From: Oncomelania hupensis
Lineage: Eukaryota; Mollusca; Gastropoda; Littorinimorpha; Pomatiopsidae
Assembly (NCBI GenBank): GCA_036898135.1
Contig: CM072519.1
Span: forward strand, 34,441,939-34,505,938
Length of the DNA: 64,000 nt
Direction: 5' to 3'
Below are positions 33,577 to 46,052 of the stretch, in pieces (within the stretch, counting starts at the first letter, position 1; each line of letters begins with the position of its first letter). The notes beneath the pieces are model-generated. The model did no database searches and had not been told where the DNA came from. It worked only from the letters and a program-made list of their open reading frames with translations. The translations under genes were made by a program, and so were the position numbers.

Positions 33577-35220
33577 TGCAGATCGGCATACCCAGACCCA
33601 TCGGCTGAAGAGTTAAGGTACGATATCAAACCTCCATGCTCTAAAGTCAAAGATGCGAGAATTCTTATGCATGTTGATTCGGCATACTGGTCCTGATTTG
33701 GCTCGGAAGAGTCCGCTGGACCTAAAGCAATAACCATGTAATGTAATGATTCGGCATACTCAGGCCTATCGGCTCAAGAGTTACGGTACAACAGCAGCAA
33801 ACCAACAATCCCTTTGCTATTGATCTTTGTTTGAGCTGCAATGACAAGTTCATACACTACCCATAAAGCTGATCTTTCACTGTAGAGGTCAAAGAGTACA
33901 GCTATAGGAATGCTACTTTGTAAGAATAGTATATGTGTAATCTGCAGGCTCACTGTTTATTGTTAATGATTAACTCTAAAGAGCTCCTTACAGGAAAAAT
34001 AAACGTTATCAACAATGACAATGGTGCATGCCTACTATATAACAGGGACAGATTTTATATGTCTAAAGAGTATAAACTAGTTCTACACAATCTATACCTA
34101 TATCTATACCATTTCAAAGTATATATTTCGGCTCCTAACAGAACATCATAACAGATTTACTTTTTTTTTTTTACCCGAGGTAAAACCCAACGCCTGTTTT
34201 TCACAGTCCAGTACAATCGCCTACAGGTAGGGCCAGAATAGCGGAGACTATTTTGAGTAATGAACATTAAACACTGCTGTAATGTGGATGTAAGGACTGG
34301 TATGCTTACACTCAATCTCGTAACACAGGAATGTCAGTCATTCGACCACCCCTTCCACGACGAGAAACTTCAAACTAACCAAACACTGAAAGATAACTGT
34401 GTACCTGAACTGAAGACCTTCAATGAATAATTTCAAACTTTCCAAAGGTTGGCTGGCGTCAGAGTGACTCAAAAGTCTACGGCCTATAGCGCGCAAACTT
34501 GCATTAAGTGTACGTCTTGGTTGACATGGGATTGTTCTTCACACTTCAGCCAATTTACTTGAGGATAGATCTCGGTGTGTGGCTCTTTGTACTGGAAAGT
34601 GCACAATACTACAACAATCTATTTGGCGGAATAAGAGATTATGAAGCAGCGTACGCTTAAACGAATAACTTCAAAATAGACAAAACATTCAAAGAAATAT
34701 CTTTAAAACAGGGTATGACTATCGATACAAAAAAACAAACGAAGAGAGAGAAAGCTGAAACACGAATGAAAAGTAGGCCTACGGACTGAGAAAGGTGAAC
34801 GCGGGATGAAGGGGAGGGATTGGGATGGGGGTGGGTGAAAGCGCTAGTATAAGGTGACACTGACAATGACAATCTGACTTAATCTGTCAGGACGATAGAC
34901 GCCAACAAAAACATTATCAAGCATGTCACTGTAGCTGTACAGTGATCAACATCATAATGATCTCCACACGTGGATGTCAACACACGAGTTATGACAAGAA
35001 GGCCCCGTGACAAATATACTAAGTACTACAAATATACAGAAAGACCAGTAGTAGTCATAATTAACTACACTGTACATGCACCTATATTCGAGCTATTGCG
35101 AATGTATGTACACAACATAACAAATAACATAAAAAGAGTCAGGGAGGTGCATACTCTTATCTTTGGTGTGGGCCGTATTTGCGGCATGTTCGGAGTATTC
35201 ATACCGGTAAAAAGAAAGAA

Positions 35221-35388
35221 AGAGATTTCTCTTATATAGCGCACTTACAAGCTCAGAGAGCTTCTCAAGGCGCTGGCCCGTAATATCCAGCAATCACAAA
35301 ATAGTTTGCTGAATTCAGGATTCGAACCCACGTCGCCCAAGACGCACTCACACAAAGTCGTGCGTTCTGACCACTGAGCTATCCCTGC
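35221..35388 (-). mobile_element. SINE family B, copy 1
   Basis: The tRNA-like head has GGGATAGCTCAGTGGTCAG and GTGGGTTCGAATCC. It is followed by a body with AGCAAACTATTTTGTGATTG and a tail CCAGCGCCTTGAGAAGCTC, then TATATAAGAGAAATC. It is nearly identical to the copy at 42791-42953. Confidence 0.85.
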
Positions 35389-35477
35389 CGCCATAGGTAA
35401 GGATAATAAGCCTATGTATTTCATACCACACTTAATACGAACATGCACAACAGGCATAATTATTAATTATATACCAT

Positions 35478-35479
<2 letters not shown>

Positions 35480-35567
<88 letters not shown>

Positions 35568-35587
35568 TAATAATAATAATAATAATG

Positions 35588-35660
<73 letters not shown>
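35480..35660. repeat. (AAT)n microsatellite, about 180 bp
   Basis: AAT/ATA tract with few interruptions. Confidence 0.95.
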
Positions 35661-35662
<2 letters not shown>

Positions 35663-36135
35663 TTTCACAGTCTACAACAATACACTACTACAATACCAAG
35701 ATTATGTACAAGATTGTTTTCGTATGTTTACATACTCAAGTTACACTAGCAAGGTGAAAATGTCCGTGTCCAGTGGTGCACACAAAATGTTTGTCTCTCA
35801 GTGAACAACTGAATGTGTGTCTTTCTTTTCTACTAGTTAACGAAGTGAACTCCGACTATAGACTACTACAGGTAGCAAAGCGCCAAAGCATTCACAGACA
35901 TAATACAAGGCCAGCATGTCAGAGACTAAAGCACAACACAACATGCCAGGCCAGCAGTGACCAAACTACTACGTCCCTCCAACTTGTCCTCCCCACATCC
36001 TGACAAAGCTGGATACCGGTCACCCATCACCACACCACACGGAGCGAAGGAAACAGGGCGGCGATCCGCCCCACTGAACACGGCACGCAGGCTGACTTGA
36101 GGCTGAAAAATCACTCAGCTGTGACTGCCACAGGC

Positions 36136-36339
36136 GTTGTCGTCGTTGTCTGTAGATTATAGTCACACGACACTTTCGCATATAGGTGACTACTGGACCT
36201 ATTTATACTGACACCAGCGGGCCAGTTGTTGGTAAAGGGGAAAATAATATGATCACACGTTGACCAATCCGGGATTCGAACCAGCGACCTTTCGGTTACT
36301 AGCAAGACGCTCTTACCAACTGAGCTACCCGGCCCCCAA
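36136..36339 (-). mobile_element. tRNA-Thr-like SINE, family A, full-length copy
   Basis: Minus-strand head GGGCCGGGTAGCTCAGTTGG with a CTAGTAA anticodon loop (AGT, threonine-like) and GGTTCGAATCCCGGATTGG. The body is followed by a tail of GAC/AAC units. The flanking 9-bp duplication GCCACAGGC is at 36127 and 36340. Confidence 0.9.
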
Positions 36340-36497
36340 GCCACAGGCACAGACTGCACCACCTTAATACAAAATTTATGTTTTGACACTACTTGTGCTC
36401 TGTCACATCTTCCTGCTCTTCCTCCATTCAATATTCTACAGGAGAAAATAAACTGATGACATCCACTCTACTGTTTTTAAACTTGGACCAGTTCTGT

Positions 36498-36542
36498 CAG
36501 ACAGCTTCTACTATAATATAAAATTATAGTAGAAGCCGTCTG
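36498..36542. repeat. Near-perfect 20-bp inverted repeat
   Basis: CAGACAGCTTCTACTATAAT is paired with its reverse complement (one mismatch) across a 5-bp loop. Confidence 0.9.
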
Positions 36543-36584
36543 GTTCTGTTCTAATTGCTTTATAGTCTTTTGTATTAGGAGTAA

Positions 36585-36845
36585 AATTAACGTCCCCGGA
36601 AACATAGAGCGTATGGGGGAGTTTTGTATTACAAGGTTAAAATTTGAGTCCCCGGACACAGGTGCGTATAGGGGACTGAGATTAAGATAAGGCACAAGGA
36701 GGGGATCCCGAGGGGACTGGGAATAAAAATATAATAAAAACCTACTACAACCTCAAGGCGGTGGAGATATAAAAACAGGGGTGGAAGAAATGGCTCCTCT
36801 CTGAAAATCCTTATCGGGAAGAGAGGGGACTATAAACTGATATAA
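36585..36845 (-). repeat. Dispersed GTCCCC-core repeat, second locus
   Basis: Two GTCCCCGGA ... GGGGA cores (about 36592 and 36650) and, at 36792-36832, the GAGAGGGGACTATAAACTG hairpin seen at 20392. Here the hairpin is in the opposite orientation and is followed by (AACAT)n. Confidence 0.75.
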
Positions 36846-36933
36846 CATAACATAACATAACAATGGCGGAAGGGGACATAAAACGGGGGGAAAGGGGAAA
36901 TGCGGTGGTTAAGAAGGATTAGTTTGTATTATT

Positions 36934-37130
36934 GTTTGTATGTAGATTATAGTCACACGACACTTTCGCATATAGGTGACTACTGGACCGATTTATACTG
37001 ACACCAGCGGGCCAGTTGTTGGTAAAGGGGAAAATAATATGATCACACGTTGACCAATCCGGGATTCGAACCAGCGACCTTTCGGTTACTAGCAAGACGC
37101 TCTTACCAACTGAGCTACCCGGCCCCTCTT
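36934..37130 (-). mobile_element. tRNA-Thr-like SINE, family A, second copy
   Basis: Almost identical to the copy 800 bp upstream. Flanked by the 11-bp duplication TTTGTATTATT at 36923 and 37131. Confidence 0.9.
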
Positions 37131-37147
37131 TTTGTATTATTAAACGG

Positions 37148-37300
37148 TTTGCTCTTATATAGCACCCTTACAAGCTCTGAGAGCGTCTCAATGCGCTGGC
37201 CAGTAATATCCAGCATGCACAAAATAGTTTGCCAAAGTCGGGATTTGAACCCACTCGCCCCAAGACGTACATACATAAGGCTGCGCCCTGATCATTACTG
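37148..37300 (-). mobile_element. SINE family B, diverged copy
   Basis: Matches the 35221 copy through its tail and body, but the head has decayed and lost a clean A box. Confidence 0.7.
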
Positions 37301-38363
37301 GCAATTGGTTCATGCATCTTATTTAGGCGGTTCTATCCCATCATGGTTCTATATTAACATCCCATCTAGGTTCTGTCTGATCCAAGTGGTTCACATCTAG
37401 CGCAGTTGTTTGTTTTATACCATTTAAAGTGCACGAGACTTGCATTTTTTTTAAACACTAATTAGCGTAGTGTTTAGAAATAGAGCTCTAGAGTTAGTAC
37501 TTACCAGTCCAAACCAAACACTATTGTAGAATGAGTCTGTTAAATGAGACCATCAGGACAACATTACCGCAGAGTCTATAATTATAACCTTAACTCTTGA
37601 TGTCACAGTCCAAGCACACAATAGAAATTTCTGTTAATAAAACAAATATGACAATAACATTAGCTGCACTATACAGGGGCGGACCATGGTCACATCAAGG
37701 AGGAGGGGTGGGGAATGGGGGGTTGAATTGAACCAACACTTTTTATACGCTAATTTCTGGTTTCCGGGATGGTCAAACTACTAAGCTTTGAGAGGTAGCG
37801 GCCGTCAAGAATTGTCAAAGGCTGTAAGTGCACGCACGTTTGTTTACGTAATTTCCAGGCCTGTGGATCAAATGGGATCAAAGCAAATCCAATCCTATCC
37901 GCTGACTGTGACACGGGCCTAGCCTTAACACAATCATGCAAGGGAAACAATAACAACGGTTTACAATAATCACCCACTGCGCCATTCACTGCAGGTTGAT
38001 CAACCATCGCACCTGTGCTTGATCAACCAGCAAACACAGACACATTAGAGGTATACTTCATGTAGGTTATATTATCGCCTACACTAGTTCAGTATCCGAC
38101 CATTATATTTGTGTGTCCATGCATGAGAATGAAGTAGTCTAAATTCACTATTCGTGAAGCGACATAAATAAATATCCTATAAATTGAACTCGTATGATTT
38201 TGTACTATATAAGTATGGCCAATAGTCAACCAGCCCAAAACTGCTGCATAACTTCAAAAAATGAGAAAACAAGTCGAAAAAATATTGTACTTGGGAAATA
38301 GTCATGGGAAAGAAACATCCCGATTTTTAAAAAATGTATAAAAGAGTTTGGCCACCGTCCAAT

Positions 38364-38813
38364 CCAATCCCATTCTATCCCGTAACTCTGTTCTCAGCAA
38401 CCCGCATGGTTTCGTTCAGTGTAAAACCAGTCCATTCTCGAATGTTGTCCTCCCACTTCTTTTTCTGTCTCCCTCTTTTTCTGCCTCCTTGCACCATGCC
38501 TTGCATGATGGTTTTTGCTCTGGTGATGTGGCCATACCATCGGAGTTTCCGTTTCTTCACCACTGTGAGCATGTCATCGTGTTGTCCAATGGCTTGCGTG
38601 ATGGTCTGTCGGACTTCGTTGTTGGTGATGTGCTGGGTATAGGAAATGCCCAGAAGTCTTCTGTAGCACCTCGTCTCCATGCTTTGTATTCTTCGTTGTA
38701 GCTCTGCTGTGAGGACCCATGTTTCGCAAACGTATAGGAAGATGGAGATGACAAGGGAGCGCAGCAGCTTTACCTTGGAATGTAGACTGATGGTCCTGTC
38801 TTTCCAAATGGGC
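38364..38813 (-). mobile_element. RTE-like retroelement fragment (copy B)
   Basis: The minus frame encodes the C-terminal region, including RRIQSMETRCYRRLLGISYT and RKLRWYGHITRAKTIMQG. A ~70-bp stretch present in the other copies is missing just inside the 3' tail. Confidence 0.85.
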
Positions 38814-40259
38814 CACCGTACAAGCCTCACTATCAATATGAGGTAGTAAACCCGAATGAAGGATCAAACTCGCGACAGCCAAGGCACTCTCTTGCAGTGT
38901 CTGCGCAATGCAAAGACCACAACATGAAGATCCAAACTAGGTGTTCTATAGAACTCACTGGACCCCTGGAATTACGACTTACATGTACTACCAACTGAGC
39001 CATTTTTTTAAACCCTGGGGTAGACTGACTCGGAATTCGAAAGGCAAATGTATTAATATTATAACAAATAAAAGTTCCAATCTGAACCTGAAAAACTGTC
39101 AAGTTTACTTACTTGTTTGTATTATTGTTGTTGTTTTAAAAATCAAAATAAAGCAATGACATATTAAAAGTTAACTGCATGTTAGACGGCAACGCAATAT
39201 TAATTGGCATGCTTTGACGTCACTTCCTTTGCCTACGTTGTCGACATTTTCATACGTGATGTTAACGGCTTAATAATAACATCCACTAGACACGAGGACA
39301 ACTCGGCACAGGAATTTCATATATAGAAAATGACAAAATGCCATGTCACACACATCAGTTATCACAAAGCCTTTAAAACCAAAACAGTTTGACACGTTAA
39401 TGCCGATGTTCGATGCCGTTTCTACGTTCGCGGAGTTTAGGTGAATTCATTGTTATTTGATCTTTCCTGTGTTTACTTCAAATATTAAACCTGAAATTTT
39501 GTGTTATGCAATTTTTCAAACATCGTTATCGTCAAATGTTTAACTGCAATGTTACTCCCAGTCCTGTTCCAGTTATATTGTATGCAGCCAAGCATTCCAG
39601 CTCACATGGAAGTTACAATGTGATATAGACACTGAAATCGCCCCATTGTTACTCAGCCAATAACAATGAAATTTGATGATTACAGTCGGTTGTTGTTATT
39701 TGACAGTCCGTGGCGTTAAACGGTGCTTAAATCTGCAGCAAGTGTACGGTCTTATACCTGTTCATTTCTGGCCAGTAAACGTTTCTTCATGGGCATGATT
39801 TTTTTAAAAGAGTCCCGCGACTTGACTAGTTCTTAAAGATAGATAGCGCGCTATACAAGACAATCCATTGCTGTGAAACAGGAACATCACGCGCAACTTA
39901 CAACGGAATATACACATTTTGCTGACGTCGTAAATAGATCTACTCTACATAGAGAACTAAATAAACCAATACTAAAATTAACAGGCGTAGTAAAGAATCT
40001 AAACGCTGATCATTGTGTACAGAAAACAAAACAAAAATCAATACTGCAATCGATACTGAAATCAATACTGTACCCCCTACGCAGCAGATAAATTCGATCT
40101 GGCATTATAACTGACGTCGATCTGTGTTTAGATCAATAGGCTATCCGGCCAGGTTTCATGAGTAACGGACTAGATGATCTACAGAGACCGTATCGTGTCA
40201 CCACACACAACATTTAGTGCTAGAGATATTCGTCATAAAATGGATAAGGTAATGAAGAA

Positions 40260-40261
40260 AA

Positions 40262-40304
<43 letters not shown>

Positions 40305-40308
40305 ATAC
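40260..40308. repeat. (AAAT)n microsatellite
   Basis: Pure tetranucleotide tract. Confidence 0.95.
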
Positions 40309-40980
40309 ATCGGTCTCAACGCTGATGAGCTAAGAGCAAAGCAAAATTACCATACCAAAGGTTGAATATATATTGTCTCTCCTCTGGAGAATCTTCAAAG
40401 AATTCAATGCCGAAGAACGGCTTTGGTACCCTACACTAAACAGAATCTCTAAATATTAAATAATATCAGCCTCTAAATAAACGAAAAAACGGATACTGGC
40501 TACGGATAACAGTTTTTACACTGGCGCACTGTTTACACAGTAATACGATACAAAACACGCTCAAAACAAACTGTACTAGTAATTGAAAGTAACCTATATA
40601 TCCTAACTGATTGTCAACTCCAAGTCTTAAAATTGCCGAAGACGGTCTTCGTCTGAACTTGAAAATGAAATAATGTATTATGAATGAAATAAAAGAGACG
40701 AACAATTGCCAGTAGATATTATTTATTTATTACAGGCAATTTGATAAAGTGCATATTACACAGAAAATAAACCAAGCGGAACTCCTTCTCGGTTGATTGT
40801 CAATAAAATAGTAATGACAGCAATAGTAATGACGAGTGTATTGGAAAACCATTGATTTATGTATTGCCATTAACAAATGTAATGTGCCTTTGAAGAAGAA
40901 GAAGAAGTTGTTGTTGTTGTATCAAATTTTATTCATCAGATTAACATAAGTTGTACTGATAACTCATAACTGATAACTTT

Positions 40981-41096
40981 GAAGAAGAAGAAGAAGAAGA
41001 AGAAGAAGAAGAAGAAGAAGAAGAAGAAGAAGAAGAAGAAGAAGAAGAAGAAGAAGAAGAAGAAGAAGAAGAAGAAGAAGAAGAAGAAGAAGAAGG
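40981..41096. repeat. (GAA)n microsatellite
   Basis: About 38 pure GAA units; a shorter (GAA)(GTT) tract is 65 bp away. Confidence 0.95.
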
Positions 41097-41280
41097 AAGG
41101 AGATGAAGAGAATAGAAGAATGTAAGAATGTGAAGAAATAATAATACCTGGTGTATTCCTTCCAAATGCTTCTTTCACTTTTGTAGCCCCACAGTTCATG
41201 TAACTAACAAAGAACCAGAATAACTCTAGAACCTAAAGAGAGGGTGAAGGTGGGGAGGCGACCCAAAGACTATTCTATGC

Positions 41281-41656
41281 TCTGCAACCAAGTGATCAAT
41301 GGCCAAGTACAGTGGAGAAGAAATGACAAGCACTACGCCAGAAGTGATCACCGACCAGAAGCAATCAACGCCAATGTCGCTTTTCGCCAGGGGACAGCAC
41401 TCTCTGCACCTCACAAGGTAAGACAGTACTTTCTGCCAATTATTATGTCCTGCAGTCCAGCCCTTTCCTCTGCAACCAAGTGATCAATGGCCAAGTACAG
41501 TGGAGAAGAAATGACAAGCACTACGCCAGAAGTGATCACCGACCAGAAGCAATCAACGCCAATGTCGCTTTTCGCCAGGGGACAGCACTCTCTGCACCTC
41601 ACAAGGTAAGACAGTACTTTCTGCCAATTATTATGTCCTGCAGTCCAGCCCTTTCC
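41281..41656. repeat. 188-bp tandem duplication
   Basis: Two consecutive, essentially identical 188-bp units (41281-41468 and 41469-41656). Each carries an open plus frame ending at a near-ideal splice donor (CACAAG|GTAAGA). The encoded sequence (VQWRRNDKHYARSDHRPEAI) is not recognised. Confidence 0.9.
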
Positions 41657-42194
41657 CTAATCCCCACCCACTCTCATCAAACATGTCCACCTCACCCCAA
41701 TATTCCCGTTTTTGAAATGCTTTAAACAGAGGCAGACGTGCACTTGGACTATTAGAAACTACAGGCGTGGTTAGTTACACTGAACGGTTCACCATAAAGC
41801 CTAAGCCGACATGGACAACCTTAATATTGTTCTTGCACATCGCATTTTCCAGCTCAACTTTAAGTCCCATAAGGCATTTTCTCCAGACAGGGATTAGAGC
41901 TAAAAAATCTGGTAGCAAATATGCGCTCTGTTTAAATTTAATGCCATGGACAAAATAAACTCTAATAAACAACCTGCATGACCATTGACATGAAATCATC
42001 TTGTGCGTGTGTGTGTGAGTGAGTGTGTGTTTCCCAAATAAATATCTGGACTCTTCATCGTGCTGTTGAAGAGACAGTGTGAAAAGAAGGAGGAGGCAGA
42101 TGAGAAAGCACAAAAGTTGGGGTCGGAGTGGAACACTGCATTAGGAATCACTACAGAAAATCAACTGCTGTAGTTCTTTCCAAATCTTTTACCA

Positions 42195-42217
42195 TCTTTT
42201 ATCTCTCTCTTCTCTCT

Positions 42218-42253
<36 letters not shown>

Positions 42254-42270
42254 CCCCCCCCCCCCCCCCC
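42195..42270. repeat. (CT)n followed by C-run
   Basis: Interrupted CT tract followed by about 18 C. Confidence 0.9.
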
Positions 42271-42790
42271 TTCTTCCAAACATCTTTCTCAAATTCGCGC
42301 AGACGATCCAGGCGGTATTATGAAGACCTTCGCCCACAAGAAGCAAGACAACAACGCTTGTTGCCTGACCGCCAATCGATCGTCCTTGACCTTGACCAGC
42401 AGTGACCGGCCACTGCCCTGCGACTGGATATGAGAAAACGTGCCCTGCGGCGTGAGTGATCGATCTATGGTTCCGGGAATTAGTGTCTCTAAATCGGTGA
42501 AAAAAGTAGTTAGTTTCTGTCAACGGATCAGCGCTGATTACATTTTATCTCTCGATGGTTAGCAACAAAAACAATGTGCCGCTTTGCTAGATCAACTGTG
42601 CGTCGCCAGATGCAATATGGTGTAAATCTAATAAGTGTTATGCCATTATTTATTCATTAATTATTTCATGATTAAACGTGAAAAAACACTAAGTATATCA
42701 TACTTACAACGTGCTACAATGTACACTTACAGTACTGAAAACAAGTACCAAAGCATTACTCTACATATTATATATAATTAGAAAAGAAAT

Positions 42791-42953
42791 AGATTTTTCT
42801 TATATAGCGCACTTACAAGCTCAGAGAGCTTCTCAAGGCGCTGGCCCGTAATATCCAGCAATCACACAATAGTTTGCTGAAGTCAGGATTCGAACCCACG
42901 TCGCCCAAGACGCACTCACACTAGTCGGGCGCTCTGACCACTGAGCTATCCCT
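42791..42953 (-). mobile_element. SINE family B, copy 2
   Basis: tRNA-like head and conserved body and tail as in the 35221 copy. The left end runs into an A-rich flank. Confidence 0.85.
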
Positions 42954-43416
42954 TTATAGTATCCTACACAAAACAACAAGTCACAGGCGGCGGAAGCAGG
43001 GGGGGCAGGGGGGCCATGCCCCCCCCCCCCTAGAAAAATGTTGGAGGGGGCAGCCTTATATATTGCCCCCTCCAATAATGAGTAGTGGTTTTTTTTTTTT
43101 TTTTTTTGTTTTTTTTTTGGCCAGGGCATCAAAGGATTTTTTTTCTTCAAATGGAATCAAGCAATACAAGTGTTTATCATCATAATCACCATCATCACCC
43201 TCTGATCAGTAAGAGAAGTTCGTCCCTTCGTCATCATTTATTTTCCTGTCGACGCGTCATAATCGTTAGCCTTAGCGTAGATCAACGTGACCGACAGTTT
43301 TCGACATCGTGCACGTCACAGTCGCGTTTTGAAAACTTTAATTTGCTGTCAGTTTTTACAGTCTACCGTTTTCAATATCAGCAATTTTCTCGACTACAAG
43401 TGAAGAAGTCAGCAAA

Positions 43417-43812
43417 ATGGCAAATGCTTTGACAACTGGTGTTATTGTTCCTCGTCAAGCATCCCGACAGACTCTCCGTGACAACCAACCTGCGGTCACT
43501 CCAGAAGAATATTTCAAGATTAGCATTGCCATTCTTTTCTTGGAACACCTGTCAACCGAATTGGACTCGAGGTTCAAATATGCTGGTCTAGCAGTTGATG
43601 GTCTATGTCTGGTGCCAAGCACTTTAATAGACAACCAGGATGGTTTCATGCAGGTTCCAGAAGGGGTGATGCTGGCAATGTTGTGGGAGTCTGACCTTAG
43701 CTACAAGACAACGCTACCCTTGATGCAGAATACCAACGGTGGGTTTGCAAATGGCGAAGTGCTGCTGAGAATGCGACAGCTATCATCCCATCCACGGCAT
43801 CAGAAGCACTGA
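43417..43812 (+). pseudogene. hAT transposase remnant (ZMYM1/P52rIPK-like)
   Basis: The frame includes PEEYFKISIAILFLEHLSTE and LDSRF, typical of the DUF4371/ribonuclease H-like part of these transposases. The frame closes at 43812, and after further breaks the C-terminal dimerisation block reads ...TTAECERSNSQLRNLK and LNGLALMKVHSDVD up to about 44045. Much of the catalytic core is missing, so it is not a functional transposase. Confidence 0.75.
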
Positions 43813-44048
43813 AACATTGTGACAGGGATTTTTTTTTATCCCAACCTGTTCATCATGCTTTAGAACCTTTGCACCCTACCTGTCACTACTGCCGAGTGTG
43901 AGCGTTCAAACAGTCAGTTGCGCAACCTGAAAAAACTACCTGCTCGCTACAATGGGGCAACAGAGACTAAATGGACTTGCTTTAATGAAAGTGCACAGTG
44001 ATGTTGATATTGACTTCAAAGAGGCAGTGAACTGTTTTGCCAGAAGAT

Positions 44049-45507
44049 CCTATCCTATCCTATCCTATCCTGTCCCGTAACCCGAAGGTCGTAGGGGCAC
44101 CACAGATGATCGTTTAACCAGCATACTCCATCTTTCTCTGTCCTCAGCAGCCCTGATGGCTTCGCTCAGTGTCAAACCAGTCCATTCTCGAATGTTGTCC
44201 TCCCACCTCTTTTTCGGTCTCCCTCTTCTTCTACCTCCTTGCACTGTGCCTTGCAGAATAGTCTTTGCAAGGCCTGATGATCTGGTGACGTGGCCATACC
44301 ATCGGAGTTTCCGTTTCTTCACCACTGTTAGCAGGTCATCGTGTTGTCCAATGGCTTGTGTGATGGTCTGTCGGACTTCGTCGTTGGTGATGTGTTGGGT
44401 ATAGGAAATGCCCCGAAGTCTTCTGTAGCACCTCATCTCCATGCTTTGTATTCTTCGTTGGAGATCTGCTGTGAGGGTCCATGCTTCGCAAGCATATAGG
44501 AAGATGGAGATGACAAGGGAGCGCAGCAGTCTTACTTTGGAATGTAGACTGATGGTCCTGTCTTTCCAAATGGGCTTCAACCTTGTCAGGGCAGCAGTTG
44601 TTTGTGCGATCCTGGAGAGGACTTCCTGTCGGGACCCACTGTCTGATATAATGGCTCCTAAATATTTGAAGCTATGCACTGTGTTGAGGGATGGGCCTTG
44701 GACTTTGATGTCCGTATTGATGCCATTGGTGTTGTTGGTCATCATTTTGGTCTTCTCTGCACTTATTTCCATTCCATAGGCTCTGGAGGTGGGTGTCAAG
44801 CCTCTGTACCAGCTGTTCAAGTTCTTGTTCCTCTCCAGCCAATCCATCAATGTCATCTGCAAAACGAAGATTGGAGATTGCTCTACCCCCTATGCTGACT
44901 GTGCCTTCATGGTCTGCAAGAGCATCTTACATGATGCGCTCTAGGAAGATGTTGAAGAGTGTTGGAGAGAGTAGGCATCCTTGACGCACACCGATTGTTG
45001 TTCTGAACCAGTTCCCGATGGCGCTGTTGTGGAGGACTGCACTGGTAGCCTTGTCATACAGGCTTTTGATGACTTCAATAATTTTAGGGCTGATGTTGTA
45101 CACTTTCATTGTTGCCCATAGAGCTGCATGCCAGACTCGGTCAAACGCCTTCTTGAAGTCTATGAACACATGATATAGATGTTGCTGGTGCTGTAGGTAT
45201 TTCTCACAGATTATTCTGAGGTTGAAAATCTGCTCAGTGGTACTTCGCCCTGCCCTGAATCCTGCTTGTTCTTCAGCTATGGTCTGTTCAGCTTGGGGTT
45301 TCAACCTGTTGAGTATTATTTTCAGGAGGACCTTGCTGGGATGGTTGATGAGGCTGATGGTCCGGTAATTTTCACACTCCTGAAGGTTACCTTTTTTGGG
45401 AAGAGTGATGACAAGCGACTGGGTCCATGGTATAGGCCACTCCCCACTCTGCCAGATCTTGTTACAGATAATGGTGAGGGCATCAATCATCGCTTCGCCT
45501 CCTGCTT
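44049..45507 (-). mobile_element. RTE-like retroelement inserted in the hAT element (copy C)
   Basis: Minus strand, 5'-truncated. Reverse transcriptase palm motifs are visible: VFIDFKKAFDRVWH (motif A), GVRQGCLLSPTLFNIFLE (motif B) and, after a stop and a frame change, LRFADDIDGLAGEE (the catalytic FADD). A C-terminal domain with RKLRWYGHVTR and RGRPKKRWEDNIREW follows. The 3' end is a (GGATA)n-type tail. GAAGAT flanks both sides, a likely target duplication. A simple-repeat 3' tail is an RTE-clade trait. Confidence 0.85.
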
Positions 45508-46052
45508 GAAGATACAATTCACAAATGGTACTAATGCCGAGGAACCTAGTGCAGCAAGACTGAATTAAGTGAAAGCAGGGTGGTGATGTTCATACACTAC
45601 AAGGTAAAGCTTTATACCGTTAACGATCAACAAAAAGTAGTGAATAATAATAGTATACAAAACATCTCTGCTGATAAATAAATGTGTGTGGGGGTTTTTT
45701 TTAAGGGAGGGGCAGAGGATAATTTCTGTACCCCAGAGTTTGTCAGTTCATTTGTTCAAAAAGCTCAAAGTCCCAGACCATTCACAGATGGCTTTTTCAA
45801 GGTTCAGATTGCACCAGATTGCACCATTTTGCATCCTTGAAAAAAAAATTTCCGGGGGAGCATGCCCCCGGACCCCCCTAGAAGGCTCGGCGCTTCGCGC
45901 CTTCGCTGAATCTGTAACCCCCACCCCCACCTTCGACTTTTCCCAGGTCTGGCCCTGATGTCAGTGAATAGTGTGTGCCCCCCCCCAATCCTGAGCAGCT
46001 TCCGCCGCCTGTGCAAGTAATATTGTTCGCTGGAAAAATCATGCATACACAA

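Larger units (their letters stand above)
42982..46013 (+). mobile_element. hAT-like DNA transposon with 16-bp perfect TIRs
   Basis: Termini CACAGGCGGCGGAAGC and its exact reverse complement, flanked on both sides by CAAGT. The interior has a broken ZMYM1/P52rIPK-type transposase and an inserted RTE-like element. GC-rich subterminal blocks (runs of C and G around GCATGCCCCC) occur at both ends. hAT duplications are normally 8 bp, so the 5-bp duplication suggests a hAT5-like subgroup or another related superfamily. Confidence 0.85.

Noticed and set aside
36151..36336. tRNA-Thr gene
   Set aside because: The A and B boxes are present but the acceptor stem does not pair, and the unit has a conserved non-tRNA body, a tail and target duplications: a SINE head.
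38334..38701. Plus-strand frames antisense to the retroelement
   Set aside because: Shadows of the minus-strand RTE-like coding region.
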